Source of the DNA: Anaerolineales bacterium
GTDB taxonomy: Bacteria; Chloroflexota; Anaerolineae; Anaerolineales; Villigracilaceae
Assembly: GCA_020634895.1 (NCBI GenBank)
Contig: JACKAV010000005.1
Coordinates: 186,001-250,000, forward strand
DNA length: 64,000 nt
Direction: 5' to 3'
How positions within the stretch are numbered: position 1 is the first letter of the stretch; each line of letters starts with the position of its first letter. Under the pieces are notes generated by a model. The model saw nothing but the letters and a program-made list of their open reading frames with translations, was not told the origin of the DNA and ran no database searches. Positions 8,158 to 16,837 of this stretch are shown one piece after another. The position numbers and the translations under genes are program-made.

Positions 8158-8238
8158 TTTCACCACTGAGATCACAGAGTTCACGGAGACTCTTTAAAAA
8201 TTAAATCTCTGCGTTCTCCGTGTGCTCTGTGGTGAGCA
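8158..8238. repeat. Nonad inverted-repeat element between hypD and hypE
   Basis: Two arms of 9-base units face each other: left ACCACTGAG, ATCACAGAG, TTCACGGAG; right (other strand) CACCACAGAG, CACACGGAG, AACGCAGAG. The spacer is A/T-rich. The right arm overlaps the end of hypD and codes its last residues. A second copy of the same family lies at 28571-28644. Confidence 0.78.
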
Positions 8239-9319
8239 TCCTTCCATAACGATAATACGCCGCACACGCGCCCTCGGACGAGACCATCGTCGCGCCGAGC
8301 GGATTTTCTGGCGTGCATTGCTTGCCAAACGCGGAGCAGTGATGTGGTTTCTTCAAACCCTGCAGAATTTCACCCGCAATACAAAGCGGAGATTCTTCGG
8401 CTTGAATGGCTTCTACATCGAAACGCTTCTCAGCGTTGAACTCATCGAACTCCGGTCGCAAACACCAGCCGCTCATGGGGATCATTCCAATGCCGCGCCA
8501 CTTGCGGTCACATTCCATGAAGACTTTATTGATCGCCGCCTGTGCGGGTTTCAAACCTTCAAGTGTTACCGCGCGTTGATACGCATTGGCGACTTCGACT
8601 TTACCTTCTTCGAGCAGTTGCACGGTTTTCAAAATTCCCTGCACGATGTCGAGCGGTTCAAAACCAGTGACCACCATCGGGATTTTGAACTTCTCCACCA
8701 ACGGCGGATATTCCCAATAGCCCATCACAGCGTTGACATGGCCCGCGAGCAAGAATCCCTGCACGCGATTATGCGGCGAACTGAGGATTGCGCTCATCGC
8801 AGGCGGCACGCGGACATGTGAAACCAGAATGGAAAAGTTTTTCAAGCCGAGCCGTTGCGCCTGTAACACACTCATCACATTCGGCGGAGCAGTCGTTTCA
8901 AAACCGATGGCAAAAAATACAACCTGCTTATCAGGGTTTTGCTGGGCGAGGTTCACTGCATCGAGCGGAGAATACACCACGCGCACATCCCCGCCCTGGG
9001 CTTTGACCGAGAATAGGTCGCGGTTCGAGCCGGGCACGCGCAGCATGTCACCGTAGGAGCAGAAGATCACATCTGGTCGCGCCGCAATGGACAGCGCCTT
9101 GTCGATCAGCTCCAGCGGAGTCACACACACCGGGCAGCCGGGACCATGCACCAGTTCGATCTGAGGCGGAAGCAATTGGTCGATGCCGTGACGCACAATT
9201 GCATGCGTCTGCCCGCCGCAAATTTCCATCAACGTCCACGGGCGCGTCACGGTGCGGCGGATCTCTTCGATCACGCCTTTCACCAACGCCGCGTCGCGAT
9301 ACTCGGTCACATACTTCAT
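8201..9319 (-). CDS. hypD: Hydrogenase maturation factor HypD
   Basis: HypD, 372 residues, is the Fe-S scaffold on which the Fe(CN)2CO unit is built together with HypC. Family motifs are MEICGGQTHAIVRHG, HGPGCPVCVTP and the cysteine-bearing C-terminal part (CSAFGKQCTPENPLGA). The start codon overlaps the hypC stop by four bases. The family normally ends near YYRYGR. Here a tail MLTTEHTENAEI follows, coded by the repeat element at 8158-8238, so the stop codon has probably been replaced by repeat sequence. Confidence 0.96.
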   Translation of the reverse strand: MKYVTEYRDAALVKGVIEEIRRTVTRPWTLMEICGGQTHAIVRHGIDQLLPPQIELVHGPGCPVCVTPLELIDKALSIAARPDVIFCSYGDMLRVPGSNRDLFSVKAQGGDVRVVYSPLDAVNLAQQNPDKQVVFFAIGFETTAPPNVMSVLQAQRLGLKNFSILVSHVRVPPAMSAILSSPHNRVQGFLLAGHVNAVMGYWEYPPLVEKFKIPMVVTGFEPLDIVQGILKTVQLLEEGKVEVANAYQRAVTLEGLKPAQAAINKVFMECDRKWRGIGMIPMSGWCLRPEFDEFNAEKRFDVEAIQAEESPLCIAGEILQGLKKPHHCSAFGKQCTPENPLGATMVSSEGACAAYYRYGRMLTTEHTENAEI

Positions 9320-9573
9320 GACGGTATCTCAGGACCTAACTCTTCTTCGATGCTTCCGATCTGCCGCAACAGTTCGAGCGTTTCCATCGCTTCGGCTTCG
9401 CTCAAGATGCTGATGGCAAACCCCACGTGGATCACGCAGTAATCACCGACCTTCGCATCATCCACATAATCCAAACATGCCTCGCGGAAGATGCCGCCAA
9501 AATCCACTTTCGCCATTTTCAGCCCGCCCTTTTCATAAGTTTCAACGATCTTGCCCGGTACACCTAAACACAT
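9316..9573 (-). CDS. hypC: Hydrogenase maturation chaperone HypC
   Basis: HypC/HybG-type chaperone of 85 residues. The N-terminal MCLGVPGKIV with the essential C2 is intact. It carries the iron ligand unit from HypD to the hydrogenase large subunit. It lies one base after hypF and overlaps hypD by four bases, so translation of the three is coupled. Confidence 0.96.
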   Translation of the reverse strand: MCLGVPGKIVETYEKGGLKMAKVDFGGIFREACLDYVDDAKVGDYCVIHVGFAISILSEAEAMETLELLRQIGSIEEELGPEIPS

Positions 9574-9574
9574 A

Positions 9575-11905
9575 TTATCCTCTCAATCTGGATGCCGCGA
9601 TTGCGGCTTGCCCCAACGAGAGTCCGCCATCGTTCGTCGGAACCTCTCGATGTATGTATACAATGAAATTACCGTCATGTAATAGTGCTAAAGTTCGTCG
9701 TAATAGTGTGATATTCTGCCAAACTCCGCCGGATAAAACTACAGATTTGATCAACGTTTCGCCGCTGATTCTCTTGACCACTTCCCGTACAGACTCAGCC
9801 AAACCATTATGAAAACGTGCGGATATTTTCGATGTGGGGACTCCCGCCATCACATCTTTGACCAACTCCTCAACAACGCCTCTTACCCGTACCTGACCTG
9901 ATTCCACACCAAAGACATATTGCCCCGCCTCAGCCGAATCTGCCATCGCCTCGAATTCGATTGCCGCCTGCCCCTCATAGTTGACCTTTTGCCGCACACC
10001 CGCCAACGCGGATACCGCATCGAACAACCGCCCCATGGATGAAGTCATCGGCGTGTTGATCTTCTTTTCGAGTTGAACTCTCAAAGTCACTTGATCTTCG
10101 GCGCAAAACTCTTTGACCGATGCAAGGTTTTCTTCCCAATCCAAACCGAGGCTCCAAAGCAGAGCCAACGCTGTCCGCGCTGGTTTCTTGATTGCCGCAT
10201 CACCTCCGGGCAAAGGGAAATATTCCAAATGCGCCGCGCGTTGATAGGATGCATAATCCGCTACTAAAAATTCGCCGCCCCAGATCGCGCCATCATCACC
10301 GTAACCTGTCCCATCAAATGAAACGCCAATGACGGGTTCGGTTAATCCATGTTCAGCCATACAGGCAGCAACATGGGCATAGTGATGCTGAATGGCAATC
10401 GTTGGTAAGCCTTCACGTTCGGCACGTTCAAGCGCATATCGTGTCGCCAGATAATTCGGGTGCATATCATGAGCAATGGCAATCAGCTTCACGCGGAAGA
10501 GACGCTCGAAATGCTCCACGCCCTGCTCGAAGGATTTCAACGTTTCATAATTTTCCATATCCCCAATGTGATGACTAAGGAAGGCGTAATTTCCGTTCGT
10601 GATGCAAAACGTATTTTTGAGTTCCGATCCAGTTGCAAGGAGATTTGGCGTATCGAATGGGAGCTTTACGGGGAATGGGGAATAGCCGCGCGAGCGTCTT
10701 ATTGGGTACGTTGTCAGTGACCAGTGATCAGTTTTTCCACTGTCCACTGTTGACTGTTCACTGAAAACTCTCACAACCGAATCGTCGCACCGAATATGAA
10801 TATCACGGTCGTGCATCAAAAACGCGTCGGCAAGTTTGGAGAGTCTTTTGCGGGCTTCGGCGTTGTCGGTGGCAATGGGTTCTTCGGAGAGGTTTCCGCT
10901 GGTCATGACCAAGGGAGGAAGGTCGAAGGTTGAAGGTTGAAGGTTGGGATTCGCGAAGAGTAGGTAATGCAAAGGTGTGTATGGCAACATTACCCCAAGC
11001 CATTCCTGTTTGGGCGATACTTCTTCGACGATGGTTGATTCCGGTCTTTTCTTTAGCAAAACGATTGGTCGTGCTGTGGATTGGAGTAGTTCGCTTTCTT
11101 GTTCGCTGACAAAGCAATGCTTTTCGATGGTTTCCAAATCAGGCATCATCAGCGCGAAGGGCCTATCCACGCGGAGTTTGCGGGTGCGAAGTTCTCTCAC
11201 AGCGTTGGCATTGGTTGCGTCACATGCGAGGTGAAATCCGCCAAGACCTTTAATGGCAAGGATTTTGCCGTCTACCAACAATTTACGTGTCTCGACGATC
11301 GCATCATCATTCTGAATTCTGAATTCTGAATTCTGAATTTCCAACCACACCTTCGGTCCGCAAACGGGACACGCTACCGGTTGAGCATGAAATCTTCTAT
11401 TCGTCGGATTTTTGTATTCCTTTTCGCAGTCAGGACAAAGATGAAATCCCGCCATCGTTGTAAATGGACGGTCATAGGGAATGTCTTTGATGATGGTGAA
11501 GCGTGGTCCGCAGTTGGTGCAGTTGATGAAAGGATAGCGATAACGGCGGTCGTTTGGGTCGAAGAGTTCACGCAGGCAATCGTCGCAGATGGAAACATCC
11601 GGCGAGATGGGCTGGAAGGCGCCGTCCACGCTTTCGGAGTGGATAATGTCAAATTGGGTGAATCCGTTGCCGGGTCCGAATGAGGCGGTGAAGTCGTCTA
11701 TGCGCGAGAGCGGCGGCGCTTCGTCACGCAATGCGCGAATGAAATCATCCAATATATTTTGTTCCCCATCGACTTCGATATCGACTCCGGCGGAAGTGTT
11801 CTTTACCCAGCCCTTAAGGTCAAGGCGCGTGGCAAGGTTATAAACAAAAGGTCGGAAACCAACCCCTTGTACGATGCCTGTGATGTGAATGCGCGCGCCG
11901 GGCAT
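9575..11905 (-). CDS. hypF: Carbamoyltransferase HypF with in-frame repeat insertions
   Basis: HypF, 776 residues, makes the carbamoyl donor for the cyanide ligands. Domains in order: acylphosphatase-like (1-90, with GIVQGVGFRPFVY), two zinc fingers (C107-C110 with C129-C132, and C157-C160 with C179-C182), YrdC-like (about 200-380), and the Kae1-like carbamoyl-transfer domain (about 420-776, with HHYAHVAACMAEHG and FDGTGYGDDGAIWGGEF). Three short peptides at about 190-199, 319-330 and 382-400 are coded by heptad repeat tracts and lie at domain joints or loops. None interrupts a motif that I recognise, and the frame stays open throughout, so the protein is probably functional. Confidence 0.95.
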   Translation of the reverse strand: MPGARIHITGIVQGVGFRPFVYNLATRLDLKGWVKNTSAGVDIEVDGEQNILDDFIRALRDEAPPLSRIDDFTASFGPGNGFTQFDIIHSESVDGAFQPISPDVSICDDCLRELFDPNDRRYRYPFINCTNCGPRFTIIKDIPYDRPFTTMAGFHLCPDCEKEYKNPTNRRFHAQPVACPVCGPKVWLEIQNSEFRIQNDDAIVETRKLLVDGKILAIKGLGGFHLACDATNANAVRELRTRKLRVDRPFALMMPDLETIEKHCFVSEQESELLQSTARPIVLLKKRPESTIVEEVSPKQEWLGVMLPYTPLHYLLFANPNLQPSTFDLPPLVMTSGNLSEEPIATDNAEARKRLSKLADAFLMHDRDIHIRCDDSVVRVFSEQSTVDSGKTDHWSLTTYPIRRSRGYSPFPVKLPFDTPNLLATGSELKNTFCITNGNYAFLSHHIGDMENYETLKSFEQGVEHFERLFRVKLIAIAHDMHPNYLATRYALERAEREGLPTIAIQHHYAHVAACMAEHGLTEPVIGVSFDGTGYGDDGAIWGGEFLVADYASYQRAAHLEYFPLPGGDAAIKKPARTALALLWSLGLDWEENLASVKEFCAEDQVTLRVQLEKKINTPMTSSMGRLFDAVSALAGVRQKVNYEGQAAIEFEAMADSAEAGQYVFGVESGQVRVRGVVEELVKDVMAGVPTSKISARFHNGLAESVREVVKRISGETLIKSVVLSGGVWQNITLLRRTLALLHDGNFIVYIHREVPTNDGGLSLGQAAIAASRLRG
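10715..10763. repeat. Heptad tract inside hypF (CACTGTT-type)
   Basis: Seven-base units of the type CACTGTC, CACTGTT, GACTGTT follow a complementary CAGTGACCAGTGATCAG arm, so the tract can also fold. On the coding strand it reads as residues 382-400 of HypF (SEQSTVDSGKTDHWSLTT), a low-complexity peptide between the YrdC-like and Kae1-like domains. Confidence 0.75.
10922..10949. repeat. Heptad tract inside hypF (GTTGAAG-type)
   Basis: Four consecutive 7-base units: GTCGAAG, GTTGAAG, GTTGAAG, GTTGGGA. It codes for HypF residues about 319-330 (PNLQPSTFDLPP). The unit matches the complement of the CCTTCAA units found between hdrB and hdrA. Confidence 0.78.
11313..11340. repeat. Heptad tract inside hypF (TGAATTC x4)
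   Basis: Three perfect TGAATTC units and one TGAATTT in tandem. They code for HypF residues about 190-199 (QNSEFRIQN), placed between the second zinc finger and the YrdC-like domain. Confidence 0.85.
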
Positions 11906-11917
11906 GGGACATTCACT

Positions 11918-12577
11918 TTATTTTCGTTTTGCGTTTTGGATGAGCCAGTCCACCCACGCATCGAGACCGTCGCCGGTGCGGCAGGACGTTTCGAAGGTTG
12001 TCACGCCGGGGTTGAGGACTTCGACGCCTTGCTTGAAATAATCCATGCGGAAGTTGATGTAAGGAAGCAGGTCAACCTTGTTGATGACGAGCGCATCGAC
12101 ACCGCGATACATGCCGGGATATTTATAGGGTTTATCGTCGCCTTCGGGCACGGATGCGATCAGCACGGATTTGTGCGTGCCGAGTTTGAAGCCAGCCGGG
12201 CAGACGAGGTTGCCGACATTCTCGACGATGAGCAGGTCAAACTGCGTGAGGTCGAGTTGTTCGAGTGCACCCCGCAGCATGACTGCGTCAAGATGACAAT
12301 CTCCGCCGGTGTTGATCTGCACTGCGGCTTGAGCGCCAGCCGCCGCGGCTCGGTCTGAGTCGATGGAGGTGGCGATGTCGCCGTCGATGGTGGCGACGCG
12401 CAGTTTGCCTTTCAAACGCGGAAGCGTCTGCTCGATGAGCGAAGTCTTGCCCGCGCCGGGTGACGCCATGATGTTGATGGCGAAGACTCCCGCGGCGTTG
12501 ATGCGTGCTCGGTTTTCTTCCGCGAGACGGTCGTTGGCATTCATGATATTTTCAACAATGGGGATGTTCTGGGTCAT
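11918..12577 (-). CDS. hypB: Hydrogenase nickel-insertion GTPase HypB
   Basis: HypB, 219 residues, uses GTP to help load nickel into the large subunit. The P-loop ASPGAGKTSLIEQ, the switch region TIDGDIATSIDSDRA, INTGGDCHLDA (metal-binding cysteine and histidine), ENVGNLVCPAGF and the guanine motif NKVDLL are all present. There is no histidine-rich N terminus or CxxCGC motif, so nickel storage is not expected. It lies between hypA and hypF. Confidence 0.96.
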   Translation of the reverse strand: MTQNIPIVENIMNANDRLAEENRARINAAGVFAINIMASPGAGKTSLIEQTLPRLKGKLRVATIDGDIATSIDSDRAAAAGAQAAVQINTGGDCHLDAVMLRGALEQLDLTQFDLLIVENVGNLVCPAGFKLGTHKSVLIASVPEGDDKPYKYPGMYRGVDALVINKVDLLPYINFRMDYFKQGVEVLNPGVTTFETSCRTGDGLDAWVDWLIQNAKRK

Positions 12578-12580
12578 TTT

Positions 12581-12608
12581 GATTTCCGATTTTTGATTTT
12601 CGATTGAC
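12581..12608. repeat. Heptad tract between hypA and hypB
   Basis: Four tandem units GATTTCC, GATTTTT, GATTTTC, GATTGAC fill nearly all of the 37-base gap between hypA and hypB. Same 7-base period as the hypF tracts but a different unit. Confidence 0.72.
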
Positions 12609-12614
12609 GGTCAA

Positions 12615-12956
12615 TTATTCCACATCAATCGATTCAAGCGCGAATTCTTCACCTGTAATGATCTTTGCGCCCACACCGCCACATTGCGGACAGACGAGTT
12701 CCTTGTCGGTGGGGTGGTATTTGTGAAAACAGGTCATGCACTGAAGTTCGGCAGGGACACGGCGAAAATGCAGCGTTGCGCCTTCAGCGATGGTGTCTTT
12801 GGCGATAATGTCCCAATAGAACTGGATCGAGTCATCCACCATCGACGAGAGTTCACCCATCACAATGTTCAGGTCGGTGATGCGTTTGGCATTTCCCTTC
12901 TCGGCGTGCTGAAGGGCGATCTTCAAAATGGATTGGGTGACAGGCAGTTCATGCAT
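12615..12956 (-). CDS. hypA: Hydrogenase nickel metallochaperone HypA
   Basis: HypA, 113 residues, delivers nickel together with HypB. The nickel-binding N-terminal MHE is present, and the zinc site is formed by CMTC and CPQC. It starts six bases after tatA ends. Confidence 0.96.
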   Translation of the reverse strand: MHELPVTQSILKIALQHAEKGNAKRITDLNIVMGELSSMVDDSIQFYWDIIAKDTIAEGATLHFRRVPAELQCMTCFHKYHPTDKELVCPQCGGVGAKIITGEEFALESIDVE

Positions 12957-12962
12957 GGATGG

Positions 12963-13118
12963 TTAAGACTTCTCTTCCTTTTCGCCGCTCAACCCTTCAC
13001 GGAAAGTGCGGATACTTGTGCCAAGTTCGTTCGCGATCTTGCCGATACGTCCCGCCCCAAAGAGCAATACCACAATGACAAGCACAATAAGCAATTCAGT
13101 GGTTCCAAACTGTAACAT
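12963..13118 (-). CDS. tatA: TatA-type twin-arginine translocase subunit
   Basis: Small Tat pore protein of 51 residues: one N-terminal membrane helix (TTELLIVLVIVVLLFGAGRIG), the FG hinge, then an amphipathic helix (KIANELGTSIRTFREGL). The open frame runs further upstream, but this ATG gives the standard TatA length and has an AAAGG sequence before it. Its place between the maturation protease and hypA suggests a dedicated role in exporting the Tat-dependent small subunit with its bound large subunit. Confidence 0.9.
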   Translation of the reverse strand: MLQFGTTELLIVLVIVVLLFGAGRIGKIANELGTSIRTFREGLSGEKEEKS

Positions 13119-13153
13119 GTTTTTTTCCTTTCTTGCAGATGGGATGCGCCCGA

Positions 13154-13663
13154 TCACTCGGACAGCAAATCCCATTCCTTCAACACCCGCACGACACGCT
13201 TAAATATCTCGGGCATCACGGCTTCGATCTCAGGGCTGATGCCGTAGCCGATGGACATATCCACGGGCTGCGCGCCAACGAGGTGCAGATTTTCGGGGAA
13301 TTTTCCGCGGAACTTCGCCAGTCCCAGCACTTCCTGAAACGTGATCTGATGGTCAGACATTTTGATGTTACGGTAGAGCGGGATCTCATCCTTCGCCAGT
13401 TCCATGACCTGACCGGGAACGGAAAAGCGCGAGACCATCGAATCAAGCACCACCAGATGGCTTGATTCTTCGACCCAGGGCAGGAGATTCAACCCAAGCG
13501 CCCCACCGTCGAGAAACTCGATCTCAGACGAAAGTTTGCCGGGGAAATTTTCATTCAAATAGGCTTCAAGGGCTTGAACTGCATGCACCCCCAGCCCTTC
13601 ATCTTTGTTGAGCGTATTGCCCAACCCCATTACGATCTTGCGTGTGGAAGTATCTTCACTCAT
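13154..13663 (-). CDS. hyaD: Hydrogenase maturation endopeptidase (HyaD/HybD/HycI family)
   Basis: Nickel-dependent protease of 169 residues that removes the C-terminal peptide of the large subunit. The family residues are seen in GLGNTLNKDEGLGVH (acidic metal ligand), VLDSM (second acidic ligand) and SDHQI (histidine ligand). It follows the large subunit gene, which still carries its cleavable tail. A hairpin lies between the two genes. Confidence 0.93.
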   Translation of the reverse strand: MSEDTSTRKIVMGLGNTLNKDEGLGVHAVQALEAYLNENFPGKLSSEIEFLDGGALGLNLLPWVEESSHLVVLDSMVSRFSVPGQVMELAKDEIPLYRNIKMSDHQITFQEVLGLAKFRGKFPENLHLVGAQPVDMSIGYGISPEIEAVMPEIFKRVVRVLKEWDLLSE

Positions 13664-13778
13664 ATTGAATACCAGTATTATTGATTTTGAGCAGCCTGCA
13701 CAGTGATAATCTTCTTATTTGAACGGGATAATTGTTTGGAAAAACAGTTCAAATAGTCCGAATTTTTGGTGATAAGAA

Positions 13779-13802
13779 TGGGGCGCCCCCCCGGACGCCC
13801 CA
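13779..13802. terminator. Hairpin between hynL and the maturation protease
   Basis: A 7-base GC-rich stem (TGGGGCG with CGCCCCA) with a 10-base loop, followed on the plus strand by a T-run. On the transcribed minus strand no T-run follows, so it is more likely an RNA-processing or attenuation hairpin that lowers accessory gene expression relative to the hydrogenase genes. Confidence 0.5.
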
Positions 13803-13812
13803 CTTTTTAAAA

Positions 13813-15552
13813 CTAGCTTATGCAGACATTCATGCCGGTGGCAACTTCAGCTATATCGTTGCCGTCCGCATCGACCATGTGGATGGCGCAAGCCATGCAG
13901 GGGTCGAACGAGTGAATGGTGCGCAGGATCTCGAGCGGCTGATCAGGAACCGCCAGGTTATGTCCAACGAGGGAGGCTTCGTATGCGCCAGCCTGTTCCT
14001 TGTGGTCACGCGGTGAGGCGTTCCACGTGGTGGGGACGACCATCTGGTAGTTGGAGAGTTTGCCGTTGTCGATCACACTCCAGTGACCGAGGGCGCCGCG
14101 CGGAGCTTCCATGAAGCCGAAGCCTTCCGCGTGAGAGGGCCAGGTCATCGGGTCCCACTTGTCGCCGTTGAAGGTGTCAGTGTCACCAGCCTTGATGGCA
14201 TCGATGAGGGCGTTGTAGTTGGTGAGCAATTCGTCCGCGAAGACCTTGGTTTCGATGCCGCGGGCTGCGGTGCGGCCGAGGGTCGAGAACACAGCCTCGA
14301 TCGGCGCATCGAGCGTCTTGAGCACGAAGTTGGTAAGGTCCTGGGTCTGCTTGTGTCCGCTGGCATACATGGCGAGCACACGGGCGAGCGGTCCCACTTC
14401 CATGGGAGTTTCCGCCCAACGCGGCGACTTGAGCCATGAATACTTCTGCTCGACCTCAAGCTGATCATACGGCGGTTTGGGACCGGTGAAGTTGAACTTG
14501 GTCTCGCCTTCGAACGGATGCAAACCAGCACCGTCGCCTGCGCTCTGCTCATACCACGAGTGAGCCACGAATTCCTTCATCAATTCGAAGTCTTTCGGGT
14601 TCGGCTCTTCGATGTGGGAGAGATCGCGGTTCATGATGACGGCACGCGGCACGACGTACTTTGAGGTGTCGCTGTTATCGGTATCGGGCAGCTCGCCCCA
14701 GGTGAGGAAGTTGCCGAGACCTTCGCCCATGCTGGCGTACTCAAGATAGTACGGAGCCACGGCGAGCAGATCGGGGATGTAGACCTGATCCACGAACTGG
14801 ATCATGCGGTCGATGCTGTCCTTGATGATGGACAGGCGTTCGGCGTTGAGAGCCGTGTCGCTGTTCGGGTCGATGGGCATCGGCACGCCGCCGACGACGA
14901 AGTTCGGGTGCGGGTTCTTGCCGCCGAAGATCGTGTGGATCTTGGTGAAGGTCTTCTGGGCGTCGAGCGCTTCAAGATAATGCGCCACAGCCAAAAGGTT
15001 CACTTCAGCCGGAAGTTTGTAGGCGGGGTGTCCCCAGTAGGCGTTGGCAAAGATGGAGAGTTGTCCACTATCGACAATGCCCTGCACCTTGGCTTGCACG
15101 TCCTTGAAGTATGCGGGGGAAGAATTCGCCCACGGCGAGATGCTCTGCTGAATGGCAGAAGTCTGCGCCGGGTCCGCTTTGAGCGCGTTCACTACATCCA
15201 CCCAATCAAGCGCGTGCAGGTGATAGAAATGCATCACATGATCATGCACGTACTGCTGGGCGATCATCAGGTTGCGGATGATGTTCGCGGCTTTGGGGAT
15301 CTGGATGCCGAGCGCATCTTCCACGGAGCGGATGGATGCGAACGAGTGGACGGTGGTGCAAACGCCGCAAGTGCGCTGGGCAAATGCCCACGCTTCACGC
15401 GGGTCGCGTCCTTTGAGGATCTGCTCGATGCCGCGCACCATGGTGCCGGACGAGTATGCCTGTTTGATCGTGCCGTTCGAGTCCAACTCGGCTTCGATGC
15501 GCAGGTGTCCTTCGATACGGGTAATGGGGTCAACTACTATACGTTGCGCCAT
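13813..15552 (-). CDS. hynL: [NiFe] hydrogenase large subunit, Isp-type
   Basis: Catalytic subunit of 579 residues carrying the Ni-Fe centre. The L1 motif RTCGVCTTVHSFASIRSVED supplies C62 and C65. The L2 motif DPCMACAIH supplies C552 and C555. Cleavage after H558 by the neighbouring protease would remove the last 21 residues. Length and motifs fit group 1 membrane-linked enzymes. The gene order small subunit - Isp1 - Isp2 - large subunit is that of the Thiocapsa/Allochromatium HynSL enzymes (group 1e in the usual scheme). Group assignment is inferred from order, not from a tree. Direction of catalysis cannot be read from sequence. Confidence 0.95.
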   Translation of the reverse strand: MAQRIVVDPITRIEGHLRIEAELDSNGTIKQAYSSGTMVRGIEQILKGRDPREAWAFAQRTCGVCTTVHSFASIRSVEDALGIQIPKAANIIRNLMIAQQYVHDHVMHFYHLHALDWVDVVNALKADPAQTSAIQQSISPWANSSPAYFKDVQAKVQGIVDSGQLSIFANAYWGHPAYKLPAEVNLLAVAHYLEALDAQKTFTKIHTIFGGKNPHPNFVVGGVPMPIDPNSDTALNAERLSIIKDSIDRMIQFVDQVYIPDLLAVAPYYLEYASMGEGLGNFLTWGELPDTDNSDTSKYVVPRAVIMNRDLSHIEEPNPKDFELMKEFVAHSWYEQSAGDGAGLHPFEGETKFNFTGPKPPYDQLEVEQKYSWLKSPRWAETPMEVGPLARVLAMYASGHKQTQDLTNFVLKTLDAPIEAVFSTLGRTAARGIETKVFADELLTNYNALIDAIKAGDTDTFNGDKWDPMTWPSHAEGFGFMEAPRGALGHWSVIDNGKLSNYQMVVPTTWNASPRDHKEQAGAYEASLVGHNLAVPDQPLEILRTIHSFDPCMACAIHMVDADGNDIAEVATGMNVCIS

Positions 15553-15562
15553 GAGAAGCCTC

Positions 15563-16828
15563 CTATTCGACCAGGGAGTCGGCTACCATTTGAGCCAACC
15601 CGGTCACTTTCCAATCGAGTTTGAAATGTTCGACGCCGTCGGTGAATTGCAGGCGGCAGTTCGAGCAGGTCATGGTGACCGTCTTTGCGCCGACCGAGTT
15701 CACCTGGTCGATCTTGAGTCCGAAGGCGGCATACCGTTGCGGGTCCGCAGCCTTGATGGCGATCACGCCTCCGCCACCGCCGCAGCAGATGGCTTCTTCG
15801 CGGTTGGGGGTCATTTCCTTGAAGGAGTTCGGTGCGATCACCTTGAGGATGTCGCGCGGCTCCTGGATGTGACCACCCTTGCGCTGGATCTTGCACGCAT
15901 CGTGGAAGGTGATGGTTCCGTTGCCGTCAAAGGCGCCCGGCTTCAGTTTGATGCGTCCGTTGCCGACCAATTCACCGAGCACACCCGTGATGTGGATGAT
16001 CTCGAAGTCGTTGGCTTCGGGCAGCCAGTTGGCGCCGTGCCAGCGCAGGGCATCGTAAGCGTGACCACACTCGGTCACAACGATACGCTTGACGCCGAGG
16101 TCGCGTGCGCCTTCGAGCACACGGTCGAGGAACATCTTGGTGTTCTTTTCGTCGCCCTGGTAGAAACCAAAGTTGACGATCTCGCGCGCCTTGCTGCTGA
16201 CAGTCCATTTTTCGCCAGCCTTGTTGAGGATCTTGGCGATGGCAGCGACGTTGGTCGGGAACTTCATCACCTCGATGGAGGAGAAGACGACCATGGTGTC
16301 GGCACCCTGTACATCGCGCGGAATATCCTCTTCCCACTCGTCGGCGATCCACTCAAGGCGCTGATCCCAAACGGAATCGGTCATGCCGAGCGGGCTGCCT
16401 TCTTCGACCTGTTTGTTGACCGCAGCCATCAGATCGTCGGGGACGACTTCCGCGGCAGCAAGACCGGCACGCACACCGTGCAGAAGCGAGCCGAGGTCGA
16501 TGCCCATCGGGCAGACCATCGAGCACTTATTGCAGACGGTGCAGGCGTAGTAATTCAATTCGCTCCAGTGCTTGAGGTCTTCATCGGTGATCTCTTTTTC
16601 AAGACCGATCATCTTTTTGAAGCCGCCCACCAGCGTAAAGCGCTGTTCATAAGCACGGCGAAGCAGTTCAACCTTCCAAACGGGGGAATATTCGGGGTTG
16701 CCGGTCGCCTGATAGAAATGGCAGGCTTCGGCGCACATGCCGCAGCGTGTGCAGGCTTCCAATTGCGAAGCCACCCAGCCGCCCGTTTCGTGGACAAGAG
16801 TATCGTAAGCTTGTTTTGTAGCAGTCAT
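15563..16828 (-). CDS. isp2: Isp2-type HdrD/DsrK-like Fe-S protein
   Basis: Cytoplasmic-type electron carrier of 421 residues. Two 4Fe-4S motifs lie near the N terminus (C26, C29, C32, C36 and C96, C99, C102, C106-P). The C-terminal CCG domain uses C312, the pair C348-C349 and C388/C391, the pattern of HdrD and DsrK. It lies between isp1 and the large subunit with gaps of about ten bases. In Isp hydrogenases this protein is thought to pass electrons between the cytochrome b-like Isp1 and a cytoplasmic thiol or disulfide partner. Here the DsrE, TusA and Hdr proteins are obvious candidates, which is inference. Confidence 0.93.
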   Translation of the reverse strand: MTATKQAYDTLVHETGGWVASQLEACTRCGMCAEACHFYQATGNPEYSPVWKVELLRRAYEQRFTLVGGFKKMIGLEKEITDEDLKHWSELNYYACTVCNKCSMVCPMGIDLGSLLHGVRAGLAAAEVVPDDLMAAVNKQVEEGSPLGMTDSVWDQRLEWIADEWEEDIPRDVQGADTMVVFSSIEVMKFPTNVAAIAKILNKAGEKWTVSSKAREIVNFGFYQGDEKNTKMFLDRVLEGARDLGVKRIVVTECGHAYDALRWHGANWLPEANDFEIIHITGVLGELVGNGRIKLKPGAFDGNGTITFHDACKIQRKGGHIQEPRDILKVIAPNSFKEMTPNREEAICCGGGGGVIAIKAADPQRYAAFGLKIDQVNSVGAKTVTMTCSNCRLQFTDGVEHFKLDWKVTGLAQMVADSLVE

Positions 16829-16837
16829 GTCTTCCTC

